From Cordylochernes scorpioides (Eukaryota; Arthropoda; Arachnida; Pseudoscorpiones; Chernetidae), in contig CP092876.1 in the NCBI GenBank assembly GCA_030710605.1, positions 63,364,115-63,428,114 of the forward strand: 64,000 nt of DNA. The letters are read 5' to 3'. Made by a program: the position numbers and the translations under genes. Shown here one piece after another: positions 21,426 to 32,950 of the stretch. How positions within the stretch are numbered: position 1 is the stretch's first letter; the number at the start of each line of letters is the position of its first letter. The notes under the pieces are model-generated. The model was not told the DNA's origin, did no database searches, and saw nothing but the letters and a program-made list of their open reading frames with translations.

Positions 21426-22211
21426 CGTTAAATCAAAAACGTCATAACGCATACTATGAATTGGGACTGAAAACAAACTTCCATTTAAAATTCAAAATAT
21501 GTCTCAATGTATTTATCTTTTTCCCCACCTTGTTTTTATACCAGAAATAAAATAACACACACATTCTCAAATATATATATATATTCAAAGAAAATGTTCA
21601 GCCTCGTTCGATAAAAGCACAAATTAAAAAAAAAATCGCAATATTAGAAAATAAATAATGAATTGTTATATTGATAAAAATAAATTATTTCCTGCAAAAG
21701 TACAAATGACATGAGGAAATTAAACTTGAGATATAAAGAAATTTTGTTAATAATTTTGAAAGGTATATTCGGAAGAAAATAAATTGCAATATCTTAAAAT
21801 CCATCAGGCTAGATAAAACCTTTCCAAAACTAAGAAAATAATTTCGAAGAATTGGTTATTCTAGACAAAATAATATTATTTCTTGATATTTTGTGAGTAT
21901 TTTTCTAGCTGAATCCAAAATAAAAATTTGTTTTTAATCAACTGAAGTTCGACTTGCAGCCTGCCTCACATTCTTGAAAACCAACAGCACTAAACTTGTA
22001 TAGGGCTGTATTTTTCTAATAATAACAAAAATGATATTGACTAACAGTTTATGAAATAAATAATAGGGTAATAAAATTTCCTCATAGATCGCAAGTGAGC
22101 AATCAGCAACATTGTTTTCGGATCAGTAGAGGAGAGAAAGACCCTTTATACAACAATTCTAGAAATAAAACTTAGAATGAAAAGAGACACATTATAAATC
22201 AACTTTAAATG
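21426..22211. other. AT-rich spacer downstream of copy B
   Basis: No gene. The last ~250 bp resemble the region downstream of copy A and belong to the duplicated gene unit. Confidence 0.5.
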
Positions 22212-22217
22212 TTTATT
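22212..22217 (-). terminator. Poly(A) signal AATAAA overlapping the copy B stop codon
   Basis: Minus strand GTG TAA TAAAC, same arrangement as copy A. Confidence 0.6.
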
Positions 22218-24425
22218 ACACTTTACGACTGTAGTATTTATAGTCGCTTGTGCCGCGGAAGAAGCCAGACGCGGTGAAAATGACGTCGTCGCCCCTCACC
22301 TCGAAGCCGTTCTCGCCTCTGAAGACCTCGGTGACGGGGAAGGCTTGCGGCTCGGCGTCGTCGGTAAACTGCACTCCTACCTGGCCAGAGATGGTGATCT
22401 CACAGTCCCAGGAAGCTGATATCTGGTTCAGACAGTGACTTAACTATCCATTAAATAGACAAGAATGTTGGTATTTTACATAGTAAAGTTTTCAACTAGC
22501 AATAATCGCACCTCGGAAGATCCTCATGAGCTACGATATCGCCTCTGCGCGAAGGTATTTTGCATAGTAGAGTGGGGTACATATATTATTCAATGATTTG
22601 ATACCAATAATCTGGGGTGAATTTGCGTATATTGAAAAACATTCATGAAACATAGAGGATCTATCCCAAGACCTATTATAATATAAGCAATACATTTTTA
22701 TTCTTTCTAATGAACAATATCCAAGCTAAAAATGTGATTTAAAAAGAGTAAGATATTTTTAAATATATATATATATAGCATTAACTTTGATATAAAATAA
22801 TAAGTTTTTCACTTTCTTATTTCATTATCTTCACATTAATTTAATATAGAAATATACCTAAATAAAGGTAATGTAGAATTTTATATAATACTTAAAATTT
22901 TGCATTAAAAAATATATTTAACAGTTTAAACACAATAATCTTGAAACAGGAAATTAAAAGCATTTGAACAATGTATGGTCTTTTCAGAATTAAAATAAAT
23001 GTTTTAATATTGAGGCCATTTATCCATCACGGCTATTCAACTAATTCTATGCATTCTTCAGATTTTCATATTGTAAAATAAATTCCTAAAAATAAAAATC
23101 CACATCTCTGTGTGAATTGACTCACCTTGCGCTTCACCAGAACCCACTCCATATCCACGGACTGTCCTGGTTCCAGAGTTATGTTGAAGTAGGCCACCAG
23201 GTCACGGCTGGCGGGGGCGATGCGGTCACCAGGCGTCAATGTGTCAAGCCAGACTTCGGTTTTGTTTAGCTGGTGAGCTCGGAGCTCGCGCGGAGAGTTG
23301 GAGAGCACAATTAGCCGAACCTTTGGGTTAGGCACTAAGGCTCTTATAGCCCACCAAGAGCCATAAGCCATTGGAAATATCCTTCTCTTTAAGTTCTGGC
23401 TCAACGTCAAGGTCTGGGATGCCTCCACTCTCTCTTCGTCCATTTCCTCTTCAGTGGTATACACCAGCGCCCCGGGGGTGACCTCCACCTTAGAACTTGA
23501 AGACAAATAATGATACAATGTTATGTTAGACTATAATATGTTGTGTAATATTTCAGACGTAATATATCAATACAAAAATATTAAAACACGATTAATGATT
23601 CTCTCAATAGAAAATTTATTTCCTACTGCCTCTTCAATACTATAATAAAATATAGTAATATAAAACAATCGCCAGGCCAATATATTACATGAATTGATGC
23701 CTATTATGCTTAATTAAGGAATATTTGAAAAAGAGAAAAATGCTTGAAGCATGTATGCGTAGAGATTTCGAAAATTACAAAAAAAAAAGAAAAAATATAT
23801 AATGAAATACTCACTCTGAATTTTCACCTTTGAGGTCGATAGCCTTAACGCTGGTCTGGAGTTCTGCAGCCTTGTTTTGTGCCCAAGAATCTACGATCTG
23901 AGGCAGTTTCCATACCTTGATGACTCTCTCTGCACATTTGTCACACGCTGTTCTTCCAATAGTTTAGGCAAATATAAATCATCAAATAAACCATATTGGT
24001 AAATTTAAAATAGAGTAAATTAACAGACAGCTATTGAGATCGATCAAGTTTCTATACAACACATCTTATTCGATCATTTTTGATTCTATTTGTTTTATAT
24101 ATAAAACACAACATCCTTCAAAATATTATAATATATGATGTATAATATATTTCTCTCTTTTTTAGAAACATCAAGTTAATAATAAAATATATCAATTTCA
24201 ATATTAAAGTTGCTGTCTCATTGTTATATTAAAAAAAAACATTTTTTAATCTATTTGTAAAAAAAAAAATTAAATTCATATATTGCCATATATTTTCCCT
24301 AATCAGTGAATAATTTGGAAATAAATAGAGATATATATGAAGTTTTAAGCAGGTCAGTACTCACCAGGCCGCCCGAGGGCAGGGGCAGCTAGAGACAACA
24401 GCAACAGACACCACACAGCAAACAT
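22216..24425 (-). CDS. Secreted aerolysin-like family protein, copy B (4 exons)
   Basis: Exons 24425-24365, 23929-23815, 23495-23126 and 22422-22216 have the same lengths as copy A (61, 115, 370, 207 nt) and join in phase to 250 residues. The signal peptide is MFAVWCLLLLSLAAPALG. Exon 3 keeps SKVEVTPGALVYT, SNSPREL and AYFNIT; exon 4 begins ISASWDCEI instead of the usual VSADW and reads VFRGENGF where the others have VFGGEDGF. Its single mature cysteine is in WDCEI. Introns are short and free of large insertions, making this the most compact copy. The aerolysin/ETX-MTX2 resemblance is structural inference, as for copy A; secretion and integrity are seen directly. Confidence 0.8.
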
Positions 24426-24463
24426 GGTTACAAGTGTTATGGCTCTTCTGTCGGTCTTCAAAT

Positions 24464-24477
24464 GTTTATCTTCGTGA
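24464..24477 (-). promoter_or_regulatory. GATAAA box upstream of copy B
   Basis: The minus strand reads CACGAAGATAAAC, ending 39 nt before the ATG, matching the box of copies A and C. Confidence 0.35.
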
Positions 24478-26054
24478 GGCAGTGAACATGACATGTGCCA
24501 GGCTAGATATTTGGACCACTATCAATATATCAACCTCTATCAGTCCAGGTGTTTATTTCCTGAACATATCTCCCAAATCTCACCAGGCTCAAATTATTCC
24601 AATGTTTTGCATTTGAAGATTAGCTTGATTGTAATTATGCATAAAAGTGGATATTCGTGTGGAATCTATCTACAAATGGTTTGGATTAAATTGTGGAATA
24701 ACATGGATAGGATGATTTTAAAATTTGAAAATATCTCCCAGTAAAAAAAGTGTGAACCATCTACAACATTTAGGTCAAAATCTGTGAAGCCTATATTATA
24801 TGATGCTCAAATTACTCCTAATTTTAATAGTATAGTGTTTCAAATATTTACTTTTGATGCATTTACTAATGGTAAAACTCTCACCACATCATATTCCACA
24901 ATCAAGTAAATAAAGCCACACTATCTTTAAGAAATTAATTTCCTGGAAGTTCTTGACTCTCGACTAAGTCTTTCCACAGTTTGAAGAATTCTCAATATCA
25001 ATATAAAATTTTAATTAAAAATATAATATCAGCGATTTTCAATTAAACGATTTTGCTATTGTGGATTAGTTATCTCTAGTCTTTGAGCAAATTATTGAGC
25101 AATTATTTAAGATGCTCACTTTGCTTGTAATTATTACATTCTAAGGCCTAAAAAGATTTGGAAATCTTTATAACCTTTAATACCCATTCCAAGGTTTTTC
25201 AGGAAGATTCATGATTATGCTATTTATTTGGTCATTAAGGTACAGCTTCACCACATTGACAAGAACCAACAGTCTAAAAATTATATTCGTTGGGATTTTT
25301 TTGATTAAACGAGAACAGGTAGCTGTGCCCAATACTATGAAATAATTAAAAATGACGATATTTTTTTATTTATTTTCAGAAATGACGTAAGTCAACATCA
25401 CCCTTGATCACACTTTGATCAACCTTGTTCACAGCCTCGATGTCACTATTCACTGCAAGAAAACTAATGAAAACTTGCGATTTCCTATAGAGATGTCTGT
25501 GGAGTGGAGAAAGATATTTATAAACATTGTTGATAAGAGTTTAAGTATTAATACACATTTTCTATTTATCAGCTTTGTTTTAGTACCATTGTATTAAAGA
25601 GACGAGGTCGTTGAAAAAGGATTTATTGTAATTTATATGGATTGGTTAATATGTCAGTTTGTGTGTCAGTCTTAGGCTAATACTGATGATAACACTAGTA
25701 CACAAAATGAAAAATATTTTCTCCTCCTCAAATAAAAATAAAACATTTTCTGGGTTACCTTTTTGTACTGATTAACGTGGTATCAATATTATTTTTCGAT
25801 TAGCTCAATTTCTCAAGTTATGGATATAATGCCTTTTACCCATGATATTCATCTATTGGAGGAAAGGATATGACATTAAACTTATTACTATATAGATAAA
25901 TGCGCCAAAGATAGTGCAAATGAAGAAACAATATTATATATATATGCATTTGTATATATTTTACTTCAATAACTGCCCTCAGATATATATATTTATCAAA
26001 TTACTTACTCTATATCCATATAAATTTTCATTTATATATATATATATAAAAAAT
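24478..26054. other. Upstream region of copy B, no gene
   Basis: A shared upstream block lies at about 24555-24600. The rest is AT-rich with TA runs near 25940 and 26035. A 60-codon frame at 25415-25597 is not recognisable. Confidence 0.5.
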
Positions 26055-26251
26055 GGCATATCCTGACCAGGAGCACATGTGCTTTACAGAAGGCAGAGCG
26101 CCATCTGGTGGAACAGAAATCAACTAAACATTGATTTTGCCTGTTCCCTGATATTTGGCCAACCCAATTTCTTGATAAATCAAGAAAAGCCATCCACGAA
26201 CGCGTTTCGCGCTTTTTGGCGCTCGTCAGCGTGGAATAGGCTGAACCATTG
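26055..26251 (+). repeat. SINE-like repeat, copy 1 of a close pair
   Basis: About 197 bp, nearly identical to 26405-26602. Contains 'tcttgataaatcaaga' (hairpin) and 'acgcgtttcgcgctttttgg'. The spacer between the two copies is unrelated. Confidence 0.7.
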
Positions 26252-26404
26252 AGACCAAAAAAGATTTTTTGATCCCAATGGCTTCCTGAAAAACCAAGAA
26301 ATGGGTATTTAAGGCCAAACTTGCGTAAATATGCTTAGCACATTAAAAAACGAAATAAAAAAATAAAAGATAAAAAGATCAGGTGTTGAAATCAATATAA
26401 AAAA

Positions 26405-26602
26405 TGGCATATCTTGACCAGGAGCACATGTGCTTTACAGAAGGCAGAGCGCCATCTGGTGGAACAGAAATCAACTAAACATTGATTTTGCCTGTTCCCT
26501 GATATTTGGCCAACCCAATTTCTTAATAAATCAAAAAAAGCCATCCACGAACGCGTTTCGCGCTTTTTGGCGCTCGTCAGCGTGGAATAGGCTGAACCAT
26601 TG
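26405..26602 (+). repeat. SINE-like repeat, copy 2 of a close pair
   Basis: Differs from 26055-26251 at only a few bases (for example 'atcttgacc', 'cttaataaatcaaaaa'). Followed by a TA-rich run. Confidence 0.7.
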
Positions 26603-26686
26603 ATATATATATATTATATATATATTATAAAAAAGGGCGTACCTGGATATGTAAAAGAAAAAAAAAACATTTTTTTTCTCAAAATA

Positions 26687-26993
26687 TGTTATATTTAAGA
26701 ATGATTTCTGCTGTTGACTTTGGAATATTAGATTGTGATATATTGAATTATTATTATTTGTTGCTTAACGACTATATAAAAAGATAATTTGATAAAAGTA
26801 CTGCCTGGCTTAAAGCGAGTAGAACAAGGAAAAACAAAAGATTATTTACATAATGTACAAAGGTTTTGAGTCGGCCAACGGGGAAGAACAACAACGAGTT
26901 TTTATAGGGGAAGCACGACCTCTGGCGGCCGATTTAGCAGTATTTGTAACTATGAAATATAAATTTTAAATATAATTATATTTTAATATAACA
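26687..26993 (-). repeat. 3' LTR of minus-strand LTR element
   Basis: 307 bp, near-identical to 29454-29759. On the plus strand it starts TGTTATATTTAAG and ends ATAACA. It is followed by tccccccctg, the complement of a polypurine tract, which fixes the element on the minus strand. Confidence 0.75.
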
Positions 26994-27843
26994 TTCCCCC
27001 CTGTGAAGATAATAATATATCGGTACATAGAAAAGTGATAAAATAGTTTTCTAAAAAAATATATAATGATAAAAGAAAATAACATGAGAGGTGATATTCA
27101 CTTATCATATTGGTTTTAAATATGGTAACCAATAGACAGGAAAGTACAAAATTATGCATAACAAAAATGTGGTATAGAGTGGAAATGTGGCAAAGAGAGA
27201 AAAGTGTTCCATAATCGTATTGGCTTATTGTGAACCCATAGATTGGAAAGAAATAAGAAAATGATACAAATATATAATATTAAAAATGAGGAAGGCAAAT
27301 AAAATGAATAATAATTACAACAAAATATATAAATGAAAAATATAAATGATAGCATTGAAAATAAACAATATAAAAATAATGACATGGGTAAAGGATAGGT
27401 GGCAACATTAATACATTGGGTGATTATGGGAAAAAAAGGCATTTGTGAAAAAGCAATAAATTGTGAATAAAGTTTATGTACAAAAGGCAAATGTGAAAAC
27501 AAGGAATGGACATGTAAAGATAAATGTATTAATGGTAAGAATAAAGAATGGGCATTGAAAAAAAGAATCAAGGTGAACACAAAAACAAAATTTAAAATTT
27601 ACATATGTTGGTCTCGCTAAATTTACATATTGGCAGAAACGCTTTTAGTTATTAATTACATAAAAAATAAGTAATAGGGGTAAAAATGCAAATTTTTAAA
27701 ATAACTACATATTAAGAAATAAGATTAAATAAGAAACTATCAAAATATTAAGTTAGGGAATTTAAACACAAGATGGAAATGTGAAGCCACAAGGTATTGC
27801 GGTCGTATCGAAAATATAGTGGTCATATGATAAGCAATAGAGA

Positions 27844-28024
27844 ATTTAACACAAAGCAATAACACGCCATCTATACATATAAAATAAAAGGATTTAATGT
27901 ATATATTTTTTTTTCATCGAAGTAAGGACAGTAGAAGTTCGTTTTATGTATAAAAGAAACATTCGCGCTTTTAAATCCTTTTATTTTATATGTATAGATG
28001 GCGCGTTATTGCTTTGTGTTAATT
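27844..28024. repeat. Palindromic element within the LTR element
   Basis: Left arm 'atttaacacaaagcaataac' and its right-hand complement enclose 'aagtaaggacagtagaagttcg'. The right part recurs at 28285-28370, a local duplication. Confidence 0.65.
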
Positions 28025-28214
28025 TATTCCTAACTGGCCTTGTCTTTATAGTTTGCTGAAGAGCATTGCTCGAAGCAAATATTTGAATGTAATTCTACTG
28101 TCCTATAAGCTTATGTTATAGTTTACTTGAAAACCATTTCTAAGATTCCATCCTTCAGTGTAGCATATAAAAGCAGAATGATCCAATACAGTATTAGAGC
28201 TCTGAGAAGCGTTC

Positions 28215-28325
28215 TGGTGGATTAAATTGGCGAAACCGCTGGGAGGGTTCACCACTGATGAGCCAAGCCCTCCCAATATATTTTTCCATCGCAGTAAGGA
28301 CAGTAGAAGTTCGTTTTATGTATAA
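28215..28325 (-). repeat. Dispersed repeat 'ccgctgggagggttcaccac'
   Basis: Reverse-orientation copy of the repeats at 38757-38886 and 50815-50940, sharing 'gcgaaaccgctgggagggtt' and 'cactgatgagcca.gccct'. Confidence 0.65.
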
Positions 28326-28904
28326 AAGAAACATTCGCGCTTTTAAATCCTTTTATTTTATATGAATAGAGAATTTGGAACATATTGAAAATTAATTTGA
28401 TAATATGAGAAAAATTGAGGTTTAGCTAATTTTTAATAAAGAAATTGAATGTGAGAAAGATGTTAATTTGTTTTTGCTTTCTTGGCCGACTGCTTTACAT
28501 ATGGTATTATAAAAACGATAAGGTGCAAATGGTTTAATTACAAGTTTAAATGTAAAATATGGAATATGTGCCATATTATATTTAGGTACAAATTATACAA
28601 AGCAAAATAAGGTAAAAGAATTAAAAGTTGTACTATTTGAAAGGCAAAAACAGCTATGGCAAAATTGATATCTGAGATTGATTTAACAAAAAGGGAAATA
28701 ACTATAAACAAGCGATTGAAAACTATTGTAAACAAGAGAGAAAAGTTAAAACGGGGCAAATTATGTAAAAGGCAGATTCAAAGTACCTTGAAATGGAAGA
28801 TGGGCTGGATTTGAAGATCTCGGGAGATGGCTGGTGTTGGGCGGAAGGGGTGATGACTGGAGTTGGCTGTAGATGGAGATGACTTCTTGAAGCTATGGTT
28901 GTTA

Positions 28905-29360
28905 GTCAAAAATGCTATGTTTTCTTGTGGAGAATGCTATGTTTGCTTGGAAAAGGCTATGTTTGTTTGGAGATGGCTATGTTTGCTTGGAGATGGCTAT
29001 GTTTGTTTGAAGATAGCTATGTTTGTTTTGAGATGGCTATGTTTGTTTGGAGAAGGCTATGTTTGCTCGGATTGGACTATGTTCGATTAGGGATGGCTAT
29101 GTTGGCTTGAATTGGTCTATGTTTGATTGAGGATGACTATGGTTGCTTTTTTTATACTATGGTTGTTTGTAGGTGACTAATTTCGTTGGAGAAGGCTATT
29201 TTTGATTGGGGTAGGTTATGTTTGATTTGCATAATTAAAAATGAGCTATGTTTGGTTGTGGAGAGCTATGTTTGTTTGAATTTGGCTATGTCTTTTTAAA
29301 GTAGGTTGTTTTTGGTTGAAATGAGCTATTTTTGATTGAAATTAACTATTTTTAATTGGG
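28905..29360. repeat. Minisatellite, ~22-24-nt unit
   Basis: About 18 imperfect copies of 'gctatgtttgtttggagatg'. Copies near 28930-29100 are the most regular; later ones decay. The Cys/Trp-rich frames that cross it are a by-product of the repeat. Confidence 0.85.
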
Positions 29361-29453
29361 AAAGCTATTTTTGATTGGAAGATTTGCATATTTGTATTTG
29401 AAATATTTTGCTTTTGGCATATTGAACACACAGGTAAATATCCTGTCGGCTAT

Positions 29454-29759
29454 TGGTATATTTAAGAATGATTTCTGCTGTTGACTTTGGAATATTAGAT
29501 TGATATATTGAATTATTATTAATTTGTTGCTTAAGGACTATATAAAAAAGATAATTTGATAAAGTACTGCCTGGCTTAAAGCGAGTAGAACAAGGAAAAA
29601 CAAAAGATTATTTACATAATGTACAAAAGTTTTGAGTCGGCCAACGGGGAAGAACAACAACGAGTTTTTATAGGGGAAGCACGACCTCTGGCGGCCGATT
29701 TAGCAGTATTTGTAACTATGAAATATAAATTTTAAATATAATAATATTTTAATATAACA
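29454..29759 (-). repeat. 5' LTR of minus-strand LTR element
   Basis: Partner of 26687-26993. Its outer end lies only 6 bp from a solo LTR of another family. Confidence 0.75.
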
Positions 29760-29765
29760 TATATA

Positions 29766-30071
29766 TGTCATAATATATGCTCTTCCAGGATTAATAAAAC
29801 AAACCAACAGCCAACGAGAGAGAGATGGGCCGCTAAAGCGAGACACTTTAGACAACTAACTCACGACCATTTTGACCACATTCCTGAGGGGGGGGCCGTC
29901 ACCACCTGGCGACTATTCTGGTTAACCCCCCGGTTGTGTACACAGGGAAAACAGTCGTTCAGCGGATAACGTCTCGCTCGCTCTCTCTCGGCTGGCTGCC
30001 TGGATGATTGCTCTAACAACTCGTCGTGTGATTATTTCTCTCCTCACCACATTTACCACTATATTGCCACA
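29766..30071 (+). repeat. Solo LTR of the Gag-only element family
   Basis: 306 bp, TGTCATAATATATG...CCACA, matching the LTRs at 41592 and 44506 but more diverged and with a small internal difference near 29835. TATA flanks both ends (29762-29765, 30072-30075), fitting a 4-bp target duplication. No internal region, so recombination between LTRs has removed it. Confidence 0.8.
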
Positions 30072-30881
30072 TATATATAAATCGAATTTCTTTCCCTTTC
30101 TTTTTCAAAATTATCAGTAGAATTGTTTTTATAAATAAGATGGAAGGTATTAACAAAAGGCTGTGTATGCGAAAAAACATTTTATTTGGTTTAATAAACA
30201 TTATTTATAAAGATTCAGTAATATTTAGGAAGTAATGAAAAATTATATTGATGGATTTAAATATTTTTCTGTGAAGTCTTATTATATTTTGCTTTTTTCA
30301 TCACGCTTCAGATTCCAACAATAATCCGCCACCATATGTTGATTCCAAAGACCATTGTATCGTTGTTCAATAATTTTAATATCTTGGTGGAAGCATTCAC
30401 AGTGCAAATATCAGCATTTATCAGGGAAAAGTTTAAATCTGAATCCATAAAATTCAATTTTAGATTCGTTAAGCACTTAAGCTTATGGAATTTGGAAATC
30501 ATATATTCTACGATGCTCGCATAATTCGGTGACTTATTATTGCCTAAAAAGTGTTGAACAACGTCGATGAATGCAAGCCAAGCATTTCTCTAATATTCTT
30601 TCAATATTGCAATAAACATTTCGTCATTTAATATTTTGAGAATTTGAGGTCCAATGAAAATCCCATCTGTTATCTTAGAACAACTAATCTTCGGAAAAAT
30701 TTAGCCACTAAATATTTGACAGCATTACTATCTTTCTTTAAAGCCTTTAAAAAAATGTTTAACCCTAATTTGATATGTAAAGGGGGAAGAAGCATTTTTA
30801 GTTTATGGAAAAGCGGTTCATTTTCGAATTTTTGTTCACCTAAGCGAAACTTACTTCTTTCAGGCCACATATTTTTGTATA

Positions 30882-32204
30882 CGAGGTGTGTTCAAAAGGT
30901 ATCAGACTTTTGTGTTTTTTCAAAAATTATATATTTATTCATGAATACCTATTTTGTCCCCTTCAAAGTAATCCTCATGAGATAATATACACTTGTGCCA
31001 ACAGTTTTTCCAATCTTCGAAGCACTTCAAAAAATCATTTTTAAAAATATTTCTCAGCGTCTCCTTCGATGTCGTCTTTATCTTGTCAAGCGTAGCGTAA
31101 CGTCGTCCTTTCATGGGCCTCTTCAGTTTAGGGAAGAAGAAAATGTCACAGGCGGCCAGATCTGGGGAATACGGTGGCTGCGGCATCATTAGTGTGTTGT
31201 TTTTGGTCAAAAGGTCGCGCACAAGCAACGATGTGTGAGCAGGGGCGTTATCGTGATGCAAAAGCCAATTTTTGTTCTTCCACAAATCCGGGCGTTTCTG
31301 GCGGATTGCTTCGCGCAAATTGCGCATAACTTGCAGGTAATATTACTTATTGACCGTTCTACCCTGTGGCAAGAACTCATGATGCACCACGCCCCTGCAA
31401 TCGTAGAAAACTGTCAGCAAAACTTTCACATTCGACCGAACTTGGCGCGCTTTTTTCGGTCTTGGTTCGTGCGGCAGATTCCATTGAGATGATTGAGCTT
31501 TGGTTTTCACGTCATAACCATAAACCTACGCTTCGTCACCAGTTATGACCCTCTGGAGCAAATTTGGGTCGTCGCGGACAGAGTCCAACATCTCATTAGC
31601 AATGTTCATGCGATGCTGTTTTTGGTCGCAATTGAGCAATTTTTGTACGAATTTCGCGGCGACCCGTCTCTTGCCCAAATCATTGATAAAAATCGAATGG
31701 CACGAGCCAATCGATATGTTTAGGTCCTCAGCAACTTCTCTAACGGTGATTCGACGATTGGCCAATATCATTTTCTCCAATTCATTAATTTTTCTGTCTG
31801 TTGTTGAAGTGCTCGGGCGTCCGGCACGCTCTTCGTCGTTCACATCTTCTCGGCCTTCTGAGAACATTTTGTACCACCGATAAACGTTGCTTCGGTCCAA
31901 GGTAGCTTCTTCGTATGCCACAGTCAACATTCGGAATGCATCCGCGCACTTAATTTCGTTTTTCACACAAAATTTGATATAGGTTCTTTGATCCATTTTT
32001 TTTTTAATAGGTAAAAATAGAAGACAATCCAAAATACCTGCAAGCAAAGCAGCTGTTAACAATTAAGTGAACATTCAAAATGGCCGAGCTTTTCGGCATA
32101 AGTGAGAGACATGAGTACCAACATAAAGCCACAAAAAGATCGAAATTCGAATATACGTAACCCGCGAAAATTCAAATGTCGCGATACTTTTTGAACACAC
32201 CTCG
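30882..32204 (-). mobile_element. mariner DD34D transposon, copy 1
   Basis: 1323 bp with terminal inverted repeats cgaggtgtgttcaaaaggta and its complement, flanked by TA on both sides. It is inserted in the pseudogene at 30290-32950. The encoded transposase is interrupted by two stop codons. Confidence 0.92.
30935..31996 (-). pseudogene. mariner transposase, two nonsense mutations
   Basis: Frame from ATG at 31996 (MDQRTYIKF) to the stop at 30935, 354 codons, near the usual 345-350. N-terminal helix-turn-helix part with the GRPSTSTTD linker. Catalytic residues in ITGDEA, HHDNAPAHTS and YSPDLAACD, with 34 residues between the last two (DD34D). The frame is continuous but carries TAG at 31528-31526, where the sister copy has Trp, and TAA at 31345-31343, where it has Glu. 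There is no frameshift. This copy is inactive; the mutations are few, so the loss is recent. Confidence 0.9.
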
Positions 32205-32950
32205 TATAATGATTCTTTCTGTCTCTGCTAAATCACTTGCATAAAAAGTAAGGATACTTTGTGTTTCCTTTCTGCAAGCACTGTAAAATTCCTATTGTTC
32301 TCTATTACGATAGACAGAGATTTTGGTTTGTGGTGACAAGAGGTACCTTTGCTTTAATCTTGATCCAAGGATTTCTGCTGCATTTTTGATAGCCCTAGAT
32401 CCCTAACTAGATCATTTAATGATGCCTGATCAAATAAATGTGGAAAAAACTTTCATTTGAAATAAATTCAGGGTCTTCTAATTGATGATCATCTGCAAAT
32501 GCTGTGTGCTGATAATCCTTTTTGATATAGGATTCTTAAACCGTTTTAGGAATCGGTATGGGATTCTCGAGGTCGTGAGGAATAGTTTGTCTAGCTGATG
32601 GAATATCAGAATAAAAGTTAGTTTGCTTTATTTTTGCTATTAAGGCCTGTTATTTTGCAGACACAGAAATAACAATCGTCATGGTGATTTTTTGGTTCTC
32701 GCCAAACCATTGGTACACTAAAGGGCATACCTTTTGATTTCCCCGATTTCTATTGCAAAAGCCCTCAATAGCACGTTCCGCACACACTATGGGGGCATCA
32801 CCACTTGTTTTAATCACCTAAGGCCACATCTAAATATTCTTTATAGCATTATTCTATCTTTGGGGTGATACGTTTCCTCTGTTTGGGAATTGTAAATTTT
32901 CCACAAATGTAGAAGAACATTTCTGGTTTAACTTTGCATTTACGCTGCAT

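Larger units (their letters stand above)
26687..29759 (-). mobile_element. Non-coding LTR element (large-retrotransposon-derivative type)
   Basis: Paired LTRs about 2.46 kb apart, a polypurine tract inside the left LTR and a primer-site candidate inside the right LTR (minus strand ATAGCCGACAGGATATTT). The interior has no recognisable gag or pol. It contains an internal palindrome (27844-28024), a 28.2-kb dispersed repeat and a 22-24-nt minisatellite (28905-29360). Such an element would need proteins from a partner. A minus-strand hydrophobic frame (27152-27580) has no retroviral motif. Confidence 0.65.
30290..32950 (-). pseudogene. Decayed member of a repetitive arthropod gene family, split by a mariner
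   Basis: Minus-strand pieces at 32950-32215 include FFYICGKFTIPKQRKR, PHSVCGTCY, MPFSVPMVWREPKNHHDDCYFCV and PRENPIPIPKT. Pieces at 30878-30290 include PLHIKLGLN, and then HQDIKIIEQRYNGLWNQHMV and ADYCWNLKRD when frames are changed. I recall this domain order from uncharacterised, high-copy genes in many arthropod genomes, with a zinc-finger-like 'WREP.nH..DCYFC' motif; the function is unknown to me. Stops and frameshifts are frequent. About 100 residues are missing at the mariner insertion point (30882-32204), so a deletion accompanied or preceded it. Confidence 0.6.

Noticed and set aside
27152..27580. 142-codon hydrophobic minus-strand frame
   Set aside because: Very low-complexity Phe/Leu/Ser-rich translation of AT-rich DNA inside a non-coding LTR element; no motif, no family.
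28863..29110. Cys/Trp-rich plus-strand frames
   Set aside because: They are two readings of the 22-24-nt minisatellite, not a cysteine-rich peptide gene.
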